NCBI GenBank assembly: GCA_033239005.1
Contig: BSQZ01000010.1
Coordinates: forward strand, 10,821,001-10,885,000
Origin: Lamellibrachia satsuma
Lineage: Eukaryota > Annelida > Polychaeta > Sabellida > Siboglinidae
DNA: 64,000 bases
Direction: 5' to 3'
The position numbers were made by a program, and so were the translations under genes. Below, in pieces: positions 12,501-64,000 of this stretch. Numbering within the stretch: the stretch's first letter is position 1; each line of letters opens with the position of its first letter. The notes under the pieces are model-generated. The model worked only from the letters and a program-made list of their open reading frames with translations. It made no database searches and was not told where the DNA came from.

Positions 12501-13586
12501 TTATCTGACTGTTTATTTATAAAGAAAACTTTTTTATTAAGAGCAAACTTATGGCCAGTCACATTTTTAAACTTTGTTTGTTTGTCAATTCAGACACTGG
12601 TGTTAGTTCTGGAACTTCTCCAGTAAGGCCTTTTGTTAGTTATTAGTTGGTTTACGGATTTGCCGGCCAGATATTTTCATTTTTGAAAAAAAACTTGTTT
12701 TTGTTTTCATCGTGTTGTATTTGTTTATTGTGATCAAAGACAAACCTGTGATTAATCATATTATATATACTTTAATATAATGTTGGTATTCATGTTGTTG
12801 AGTCTCCCTTTTACAGCTAAACTAGTTTTCAGTCGGAGCCTAGCCGGAAATAGTCCTCCTGATTTTTGCTAAGCCCTGTGGCATAGTGTCACTGTTTCAC
12901 TGTTCATTCACTAGGTGTCGTTATGAAATTCATCAGAAGAATATTACAAAGAAAATTACTGATACAGCATTAGTTTAGTCAACAATTTAATTTGCATTTG
13001 TGTTGGATTTCTTTGTAAATACCCCCCCCCCGTATAGAACGACAACCTGCCTAACTTGGGCCCAGGGGCATTTTCAAACTGAGTCTTGAAATTGAGCCTG
13101 AGGGCTACAGCAAAACTTGAAAACCCACATAATATTGGCCAAAACAGCTTTATCATGAATACTGCATTCATGACGATAATTTATTACAAAAATAAAACAT
13201 TATTACAAAAATAAAGTAGGCGTTACATACTTGGGTTATTATTTGATTTTTTTACCAACCGACCCATTTTGTGTTGAGGAAAGTCCATAAACCAACTAAT
13301 AAAAATTAAATATATTATGTTTTGGTACTAACTTTGACCACAGTACCATTTGTCTTCTCCCTGACCCTACGTGTTGTTGTTGTTTACATAGCTCAGTACA
13401 GACCATTCACTAACATTGACCTCAATCTGTCTGTGAGAAAGTATTGCCTGGCTTGTTTGTTGTATGTCTACGTGCATCGGCAGAAAGTGCCAGTCACATT
13501 GAATGTTGAACTAGTTTGGTAGTCAATATTGCATTCTAGTTGAAGCCATCACTTAACTGGTTAGTACTGGTCATCTTACTAAAGGG

Positions 13587-13593
13587 TATATAA
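13587..13593 (+). promoter_or_regulatory. Putative TATA box of the fusion gene
   Basis: A TATATAA lies about 60 bp before a good splice donor (AAAG|GTGAGT, exon end 13649) and about 420 bp before the coding ATG. This fits a TATA promoter with a short non-coding first exon. No transcript data support it here. Confidence 0.4.
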
Positions 13594-13616
13594 CTGGCTA
13601 ATCTGGGATGGTATGT

Positions 13617-13649
13617 ATTCACCTGACTTTATTACTTGCTACTTGAAAG
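13617..13649 (+). other. Predicted non-coding first exon (5' UTR) of the fusion gene
   Basis: The start is inferred at about 25-30 bp after the TATA box. The end is the donor AAAG|GTGAGT. The matching acceptor is 'gtatgtttggcag' ending at 14011, immediately before CCATGG, so the second exon begins two bases before the start codon. Confidence 0.35.
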
Positions 13650-14013
13650 GTGAGTGTCTTCAGTTCCATTTAAAATTAATTATGACATACTTTAATTAGT
13701 ATATAAATGCACTTTACATTGTAAATAAGGTGTGCTAACTTTGTCTCAAGTATATAAATGACATATTTATACACCGTCAGTTAAAATATTTTATTTGTGT
13801 AGACACAGCAACTGAAATTATTTACAACTATTTTATTGTGGAACTGCGCTATCCCATAACTAAGAGCTCTACTTATAGTTGTTGCACAGTTATGGTCACA
13901 GTAAAAGCAGGGGTTGATTTTCATGAATAGTCTGGTTCTTGAATCATTCCCTTTGGGCTTGAGGCACTACGCACAGAAGTGACAATAAAATGATGTGTGT
14001 ATGTTTGGCAGCC

Positions 14014-51809
<37,796 letters not shown>

Positions 51810-51945
51810 ATGCTTGTCCCTTACAAGAACAGTGAACCAGTGGTCATTGTTGACATCTGAGTCTTCGAGATAACGTAGAATTATTCACTCAATACATGTA
51901 ACTCTTTATAGGTGCTTTGTAAATAAAAAATCCAGTAATACAGCA
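51810..51945 (+). terminator. 3' UTR and polyadenylation signal of the fusion gene
   Basis: An AATAAA lies at 51922-51927, about 113 bp after the TGA stop. Confidence 0.7.
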
Positions 51946-53230
51946 AAACAAATCTTGGGGGTGGGTGGGTGGGTGAAGGTTGCATTTGGATTATCACAAA
52001 ACCATTGAAAAGGTGTATATTTTAGTGCTTTTCTCCTGGTTGATAAAGTAAAGTGTAAAATGCTTCCTTAACCTGGGTAGCTAGGATTCATATAAACGTC
52101 ATGTGAAAGCAGCTAAAGTCATTAAGTATACAGGCAACTAATTTAAGACAAGACGCTAGAGTGTGTCGCATGGTGGGCGTGTGTTCTCTTTAGGAAGAGT
52201 GCAGTCTGGGTCAGTTTGATGGAGAACCGTTATCATAAATAAGCAATGTTACAAAAATCATGTATAAAAAATGGAAATAATACTAGGAAGTATAATGTAT
52301 ATAGAAAAACATAACTGTAGCAGTAACATCAGTGCATATTTTGGAACTGTTTGCAATAAAACAAGTTGGTTTGTATTGTTGTGATGTCGCTTGGATCACT
52401 GCCAGACATGCACGCAAACATGCTTGCATACATGCATGCACACAGATGTAGTAGGCCCCCTATTCCAGATGTAGGTGTAATGTGCTCTAGGTAATAAACT
52501 GCCAAATGGATGTAATTTGGCTTTAGTAACTTAGTAAGTAGTTGACAAGGATGCTGGTCAGAATGGCAACAACCAAAACGGCGACACTGCATACATAAAG
52601 GGAGGAGGGTCGTTTTTCCACAATTATAGTTTTTGCATGTGTAATTTGTAGATGATCCCTTAGAAAGACTTGAAGACGCACATAGGACAGGTAGTCCATA
52701 GATGAACACCTGTCATGTATTGTGTGTGAGTGCGTGCGTGAGTGCGTGTTAGGTGCTATTGCATAACACAATTTTGAATTCACAAGCCATGTGGTGTGGT
52801 CAATAATGAGATGTTCACTCCGTGCGGACATAACCCACTTTCCCCTACATATTATTAATTCACCTATATCATTTTTATATTGTGATCTAAAGAGGTGGAA
52901 ATTTTACACTTACACATACAAGCAATGGCTATTGATAAGCCTTTTATAATTCACCCATATCTTGGCCAAGTTTTATCTATACTCAATATAATATTATCAG
53001 GCAATCAATTCCATACACCCACAACTCTTTGAAAAATCGGCATCTCCATAGCTTCATACCTTGTTATCTGCTTATTTATTTACTGTGGCCTCTGAAGTTA
53101 TTTAGATTAATGTTAACAAACTTATCTGGGTTTATGTTCTCTCATTTAACAACGTTAGAGTCTCAATTAAATCTGGTAATCTCCGTTCTAGTTTATATAG
53201 TTTTAGTCGTGTCAGTCTTTCCTCATATGT
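51946..53230. other. Intergenic sequence, nothing recognised
   Basis: I see no exon, RNA gene or repeat family beyond a short 'gggt' run at 51957-51974. Confidence 0.4.
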
Positions 53231-53234
53231 AAAT

Positions 53235-54385
53235 TCCTTGAATCCCTTTACCAGTTTTGTTGCCTTAAGTTGCACTTTCTCAAGCATTGAAATATATTTT
53301 GTATAATAAGGCGACCACGCTTGTATGCAATATTCAAGATGTGGTCTAATATATATGTATTATAAACAGTGTTGAACGTTTCTCTGTCAAACTGAGTAAA
53401 TGCTCTCTTTACTGAATGCGAAACCACCATAGCTTGTTGGGATGCAGTAACAACTTGTTTCTCACATTTCAAATTATTTGAAATCCCGACACCTAGACGC
53501 TTATTATTATTTTCGGTTGTCATGGTGTAGTGGAATGTTGGACTGCCTATATATGCTTCCTTCTACATTGACTTTTGTTGATCATTAGGTACCGTTTATT
53601 ACTCCACTCATTTAAATTATCTAAATCAGCTTGTAAGATTTCACAGTCATATTTGCTTTTTATTGTTCTGAATATTTTGGTGTCGTCATCAAACATTTTT
53701 ACATTACTATTTACTGTTCCTGGTATGTCATTTACATAAATTAAAAAGAGAATAGGCCCCAATGCTAATCCTTGCGGAACCCTGTTGATGACATCAAACC
53801 ATTCAGAAAATGCACCTCTTACCATAATTTGCATTTTTCTATCTGATAGAAAATCAGCTATCCATTCAAAAACTTTCTTATCTCATAAGCAGATAGTTTT
53901 TGCAACAACCTCTTTTTCGGGACTTAATGCTTTTTGAAAATCCAGAAAAATAACGTCAACACCGTCTCTGATCCAAATCTTCTGTCTAACTTCCAAAAGT
54001 TTCTAACAAATTTGTTAGACAAGAACGACCCTTTGTAAATCCATGTTGGTCTGGGGTATTTAAATTGTTTTCTAATAAATATTTTAACATTGCATCCATC
54101 ACACAAGATTCCACCAGTTTACTGGCTAGATAAGTTAAAACTCACTGATCTATAATTATTAGCCATTGACTGGGATCCTTTCTTATAAATTGGAAAAATA
54201 TTTGCTAATTTCCAATATAATGGTACTATGCTTCTTTTCGTACTCCCTTTGTGCTTTTTTCCGGATACTATTATTTTTATTTCTTTGCCTGTTATATTCT
54301 TCATACTCTTTGTTCCTACCAGTTTTTCATACCTTTTCTGAAGTTCAATCTGTTTCTTTATTACACGCATAATGGCAATTATACG
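53235..54385 (-). pseudogene. CR1-like LINE, decayed, upstream of RBX1
   Basis: Minus-strand frames include 'NRVPQGLALGPILFLIYVND' and 'MFDDDTKIF' (the catalytic box has become FDDD) in 53547-53834. 'KQVVTASQQAMVVSHSVKRA' lies in 53248-53523, and RT entry motifs such as 'PLYWKLANIFPIYKKGS' in 54119-54370. Frameshifts and stops separate them. Confidence 0.8.
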
Positions 54386-54554
54386 TCAATAATGCTTCGA
54401 GGTGTGCATTTTACATTGTGATGACGGAATGGAAATTACACGTACAGGTAATAAATTCAAATAAATAAATAAGTAAAATAACCTAGTATCTTTAAAATCT
54501 ATACGAATTTTTTGATACGGATCCTAGAGAGGGCGCCACTGGTATAACATAAAC

Positions 54555-59081
<4,527 letters not shown>

Positions 59082-59423
59082 CAGAAAACTTGGTCTGGCC
59101 GGACTCTCCGCAGTCATCAGACCGACCCAAATTAGGACCGCCATGGGTCCTCCATCATCATGGATGCAGAAATATTGGCTGGCAGTGGCCAATGGTTACA
59201 TAAACACGGCTGTGTGACACAAGGGCGTGACATCTAGTCACTGAATGGTTCTAGGATGACAGTCAGTTATTTGCAGCAGCAGCAATAACAAGCATGTTTA
59301 ATAATCAGAAAACTCAGATTTAACATTTCATGGCTTGCTTGCTGGTTGTGTGTTTGATATAATTCTGCTTTTTTGCGTGCTCCTTGTAGGCTTTTGTTGT
59401 TACTTCATTTGTAGTTGTGAAGA

Positions 59424-59429
59424 AATAAA
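59424..59429 (+). terminator. Polyadenylation signal of RBX1
   Basis: AATAAA about 343 bp after the RBX1 stop codon, followed by a T/G-rich stretch. Confidence 0.65.
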
Positions 59430-59599
59430 ACTTTACGCTGTCTGTTGGTAAAATTATTTATACGCTAGCTCCCAACTGACAACTCATAAGTAATAGTAAA
59501 TCCTGATAATTATTAGTTATTTGGACCGTTTATGGCACTGTTCTAACACCAACCTGACATCTATGGGAAGCTTCAGCTGTACTACACAAAGAGTATTCA

Positions 59600-59745
59600 T
59601 TCACATACATCTACTTCTGTCTTTAGCCAGGTACTCATTTACACAGCCGAATGAACTGGAGCAACGTGGAGTGAGCGAAATTGTTTTAGAGTGCGACATT
59701 CTAACCACAGTGCTATGCTACCATCCCAGACAAGATGTGACAACG
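59600..59745 (-). repeat. SINE fragment between RBX1 and HARS1
   Basis: The sequence 'ccaggtactcatttacacag' and 'tgagcgaaattg...cattctaacc' matches the minus-strand SINE at 63040-63335. The copy is shortened at its 3' end. Confidence 0.65.
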
Positions 59746-59999
59746 CATCAACTTTGATAAGATCAGGTTTAATGGGCCAGTACATAGATGCATACCTTAG
59801 ATGTTGGCTGCAATAAATAAGTTTAATATATGATAAGTAAAGCTGTTTATGCCATGGTTGCAATCATTCTCAACTGTGCTGCATTGCAAACATGAGAGAC
59901 CTAGTAAAATGTTTGTATCTTATCCAGTGTGAGACATTGCCATCTGAGGAACATTGTTGGCAGGAAGATTAGCATTACAAGTGACCCTTTGTGTCCATC

Positions 60000-62586
60000 T
60001 CAGGAGACCGCTGAGCCTCCACTGATGCCAAGCCGTCTGATTTCCGCCCTCAGCTCCTCCACCATATTGTCTCTGGATACTTCTCTCTGTAATAAAACAG
60101 GAACAAGTACACAAAGGTATCAGGGTTGGCAAGTTTTACCCACATTGGTTTTTACTGGTAAAACCTGTCTTGGGGGTACCACAAAAGAGGGATAAAACAA
60201 TTATACACTCGCTTTACATTTCAATTGTCGCAAATTAAATTCCTCATTTTTTATTTAAATGACAAACACTGGTTTTATTAACAATATTCACATGTTGGGT
60301 GTAATTAGTTTCTAATAACACAGTTACATAACATTTGGAAAAAATAAAATACTCTTGGCACATAGAAAAAATGAAAGAAACTGTTCCACTGAGCTTATAC
60401 CCACCCCCAATAATGGTACAAAGTCAGATAGGTGTATTGGTCATATCGTATAATATTTACCATACTTATATTCCAACATCTTCACCACCAAAATGAGCAC
60501 ATTAAAAAAATATGCTCCGACCATTTTCTTTTTAACCTACCGTGATTACGTGGGAATGTAATTTTACGGGTGTTAATTATATGTCCATCACGTAATCCTC
60601 CAATGAACCCCTGTGCCCGATAAATTTTGTCCACAGGTATTGGAAATTGTAGGCAGCTGTTTGGGAATGTACTGAATGACAAGGTCGAAGGTCATCAACA
60701 GCGTTCAGACTGTACAAAGTACTTTATGTGGACATTTCACGCGTAGCGTTGCTAACACGTAACTATGAACTTCTATTTTTAGTAATCTACGTGAAACGTC
60801 CACATTGGTTCCATCGTGGTATCCCCACCCCCGGGGAATTTGTTTAATGTACGAACCATCCCTATGGCCAATTTAAGTCCCATACATAGATAGTATGAGT
60901 TTACAATAAAAACAATCGGACTGTGCAACCATCAAGTTCCACCCACCTCCTCCCTCGTAGTCACTGTTCGGATCTTGACAACGTTATTCTGGATCTCTGT
61001 CTCGCCTACAACGATCACCAGGGGGATGCCTGTCTCCTCACAGTATTGCAGCTGGTTTAATAACTTCTGGTTTTTCTTGTACGGCTGCTCCGTCTGTGAA
61101 CAAGCAAGTTTATTTGATTAATCAAGGATGCTTAAGTACTTTGCACACATTTTATCCAGATTTAACCAGTACTACATTTGAGCTCGTTGTGTATAGTCGG
61201 CTGAAGCAGACTGATGTATGAATATCGGCAGAATGCATAATCTTATTTGTCAATAATCTAGGGCGCTTTACTCATATGAAATAAACTCAGATTATTGAAG
61301 TTTAAAGAATTTTTAAGGCATTTTTAAGGTGATAAATGTTACATCTAAGAAGTTTCGCTTACAATTACAGGTACTAATAAAATAAGCAGGAGGAAATATA
61401 TACTGAGAGGGAAGTGGGTCAGTGAAGTATGACTTCATTTTAGCTTGTTAATTTCGGATGCTAACCGAACAAGTTTTTTCCACCTCAACACAAATCATAA
61501 AAACTAATAGTAGTAAAACCTCTCTTGACAAAGAACAATTACAGGTCATGATAGGTGCCCTGTTGAACACTGCCCCTTCTGCCAAGCAATAGCGGTCTCT
61601 AGGACAGGTGGTGTCTCATAGCAGGTCAGTTACCATTGACAAGCCAAGGGGAAACAAGTTACTGGTCTCTCTCCCATAAGAGAGGTCTCCCAAGACAAGT
61701 TCTACTGCACTGTGCAGGTATAGCTGTCAAAACTACGCAATCTTTCCCAGTCGTGCCCCAACAATTTGGGAACACCGAAGGACATTCCCTTGCGACTTGA
61801 CTTGCCTTAATGTTGGCATCCCACAACACCTTGCAGATCTTCATGCGTTCCTCGACCATGTTCTTCTGAGCCGAGGCCACAAACACCTCTGTCTCCGTGG
61901 TTCGCGTCTTCCCCTTGGCTGCCTGGGCACGTGCCTCCAGGATGGAGAACAGACGTTCCACTCCTATGCTCACTCCCACGCAAGGAACATTACGCCCCTT
62001 CGAGTCAAACATGCCTACAAGGTTGTCATAGCGACCGCCACCGGCCACGCTGCCCACTCCAGTCGGCTCACCCCCAGAAGTGGGCTCATTTGTGTGACCT
62101 AGAGAGAGACAGTTGACACAATGACACAACAGAAGGTGACAGACTGGGTTGATGAAAAGTGACAGATTGGGTTGATGCAAGGTGATATATTGGGTTGATG
62201 CAAGGTGACAGATTGGATTAACACCAGGTGACAGATTGGGTTGACACAAGGTGACACATTAGGTTGATACAAGATGACACATTAGCATGACACATTAGGT
62301 TGATACACTGATACATATACACCTATATAGTCATGACACAAGTGGCAAACGGGCATGTTATAAGGTGATACATTGGTTGATACATTGGTTGATACAAGGT
62401 GATACATTGGTTGAAACAAGGTGATACATTGGTTGATACAAGGTGACACGTCATCAGAGCACAATGTGACACATTGGGCTTATACAAAGTGACTTCAAAG
62501 ATAACCATAAAGAAAAGTACACAGCCTAAATTTAACAACAAACAGTTGGCATCATACATATTTAAGATGTAGTAATAGTGTTCATT

Positions 62587-62630
<44 letters not shown>

Positions 62631-62929
62631 GTGTGTGTGTGTGTGTGTAAAATTCTATGTAAGGTGCTTTACTGGACAACATTCTTACACATATCATTGC
62701 AGTTAATTCTATGTGTTTTGACTGCACAGTGGATGACCTGACAGGTTTGAAAAAATTAATGTTCTCATAACAAACTGTTTGTTACAGTTAGTCAGTACAG
62801 CTGAAAGTTACCAATGCATGTTTTCCTTTCAAGGATGAGGAACAAAGAAAACTTACTTTTTAAGATGGCTTCATAGATAACTCCTGTGTAGTAGTCTAGA
62901 CCTCTGGCTAGACTCATGTCAAATGATAC
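60000..62929 (-). CDS. HARS1: Histidyl-tRNA synthetase, C-terminal part (5' exons beyond window)
   Basis: Minus-strand exons in coding order: 62929-62857, 62098-61806, 61093-60947, 60086-60000, which is 600 nt (199 aa plus TGA). The first carries '[20 protein letters not shown]', the HisRS-specific histidine-binding loop. The second carries '[18 protein letters not shown]' and class II motif 3, '[16 protein letters not shown]', then '[11 protein letters not shown]'. The third, '[20 protein letters not shown]', is the anticodon-binding domain. The last is '[20 protein letters not shown]'. The enzyme charges tRNA-His with histidine. The intron between exons 2 and 3 here is GC-AG (AAG|GCAAGT). 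The tail 'ISGGSAVS' lacks the Cys-Ile-Cys end of the human enzyme. The gene is convergent with RBX1. HARS2 cannot be excluded by name, because many invertebrates have one gene for both compartments. Confidence 0.95.
60087..60946. other. HARS1 last intron with a dispersed-repeat segment
   Basis: The 60720-60870 segment resembles the minus strand of 3090-3240 ('gggatggttcgtacatt' when inverted). Nothing else is recognisable in this intron. Confidence 0.35.
62108..62475. repeat. ~25-bp minisatellite (HARS1 intron)
   Basis: About 14 imperfect units of 'ttgggttgatgcaaggtgac' plus 'agatt', starting 10 bp from the exon boundary at 62098. It resembles a decayed array, with unit length varying between 16 and 28 bp. 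Confidence 0.85.
62590..62649. repeat. (TA)n(TG)n microsatellite
   Basis: A TA run passing directly into a TG run. Confidence 0.95.
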
Positions 62930-63039
62930 CTAGAACACGCAAACACCATTTTCAATCACATTTGTATTGCATGTATTGTATTGCAATGTATTGTATTACA
63001 ACTGCCAGTGGAACACTGCTGTTTATATTTCTTCTCTAA

Positions 63040-63335
63040 AGGTACATTCTTGAGACTTTACGCTTCACCCCCTGGCAGACCTGTACATTCCAACGCCATT
63101 TAAACTTCTCTGGGGAGCATTCGGCCATGCTGCAATTATTGCGCAGATTATTCATTACGATATCCATCTGTGTCTGTAGCCAGGTACTCATTTATACAGC
63201 TAAGTGAACTGTGGCAATGTGAGATGAACGAAATTGCCAAAGATTTAAAACTGCAGCAAGAAGATCTGAACCCGGGTTCTCTCGATTGAAAGCTTGATGT
63301 TCTAACCGCTATGCGCCCCACTGCAGTCAGCCTAC
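63040..63335 (-). repeat. tRNA-derived SINE (minus)
   Basis: The inverse reads 'gtggggcgcatagcggttag', 'ctttcaatcgagagaaccc', B-box-like 'gggttcagatc', then the shared body ('tgagtacctggctac', 'tccccagagaagtttaaatg', 'gtgaagcgtaaagt'). It is nearly full length and lies upstream of the first HARS1 exon in this window. Confidence 0.78.
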
Positions 63336-63551
63336 AGGAAACCAAAGCAGACCTTGCAGTCTGAAGTGCATGATCACTCTCACACCCCACGGAACTCTTC
63401 AAACTCGCTATAAGAGAGCATGTGACAGCCCATTATGATTTTAAAATGGTTTACTTTGTTCTAACACATGCATAGCAATATATAATAAAGTTTGGCTTTT
63501 GTAAAACTAAATTGGAAGTTCGAAAAGTAACTTGCTCTCCTTTGAAAGATT

Positions 63552-63912
63552 GCCCCCATTGCAGACTATGTGAGATGTCGAACCCATCCATTGCACACTA
63601 TGTGAAATGTCGACCCCACCCATTGCACACTATGTGAGATGTCGACCCCATCCATTGCAGACTATGTGAGATGGCGACCCCATCCATTGCACACTATGTG
63701 AGATGTCGACCCCACCCATTGCAGACTATGTGAGATGTCGACCCCATCCATTGCAGACTATGCAAGATGTCGACCCCACCCATTGCAGACTATGTGAGAT
63801 GTCGACCCCATCCATTGCACACTATGTGAGATGTCGACCCCACCCATTGCACACTATGTGAAATGTCGACCCCATCCATTGCACACTATGTAAGAAGTTG
63901 ACCCCACCCATT
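63552..63912. repeat. 32-bp minisatellite, about 11 copies
   Basis: The unit is 'ccattgcacactatgtgaga' plus 'tgtcgaccccat', alternating between 'cca(t/c)' and 'gca(c/g)a' variants. The remaining sequence to 64000 shows no exon of HARS1. Confidence 0.95.
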
Positions 63913-64000
63913 GCCCTCTCATCTTACTTTCCATGCTTACGAGATCACTTTGAACTACCCCACTACTGCTCATCAAAGTAACTTCAAGAGTGTTATTGAC

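Noticed and set aside
63552..63912. CRISPR array (this and other regular repeats)
   Set aside because: The units are contiguous without unique spacers, and the window is eukaryotic. They are minisatellites.

Overview
The window is nuclear DNA of an animal, most likely a non-vertebrate metazoan. The evidence is spliced genes with short phased exons, large introns, CR1/RTE-type LINEs, a Penelope-like element, hAT and pogo-type DNA transposons, tRNA-derived SINEs and many minisatellites. No bacterial-type operon, rRNA or CRISPR array was seen. Two host genes are ordinary housekeeping genes (RBX1 and histidyl-tRNA synthetase); the third is unusual.

Layout. 1-13.5 kb is a repeat-rich flank: LINE remnants, a 40-bp and an 18-bp minisatellite, and a Penelope-like 3' end. 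13.6-51.9 kb (+) is one gene that I assembled as 24 coding exons with consistent reading phase (3081 nt, 1026 aa). Its N-terminal half is a class-V aminotransferase/cysteine-desulfurase-like PLP enzyme. A linker rich in charged residues follows, and the C-terminal part is a TtcA-like PP-loop tRNA thiolase. 52-54.5 kb is intergenic and holds a decayed LINE. 54.55-59.43 kb (+) is RBX1 (6 coding exons, 111 aa). 60.0-62.93 kb (-) is the 3' part of histidyl-tRNA synthetase, convergent with RBX1; its 5' exons lie beyond the right edge.

The main discovery candidate is the fusion gene. A cysteine desulfurase-like module could mobilise sulfur from cysteine, and a TtcA-like module could activate a tRNA base with ATP and insert that sulfur, so both steps of a tRNA thiolation would be tethered in one eukaryotic polypeptide. 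The intron that splits the PP-loop half contains a 550-codon Asp/Ser/Tyr/His/Arg-rich repeat ORF. It starts exactly at a strong splice acceptor, in phase with the preceding exon, and has no early ATG. It is best explained as an alternative terminal exon.

The introns also show several mobile-element and tandem-repeat events that affect splice sites or reading frames: a hAT element with a perfect 8-bp target duplication interrupted by a pogo-like element, two GC-AG introns, a tandemly copied splice donor, a 32-copy minisatellite open in frame with the upstream exon, and a MITE whose interior has expanded into a tandem array.
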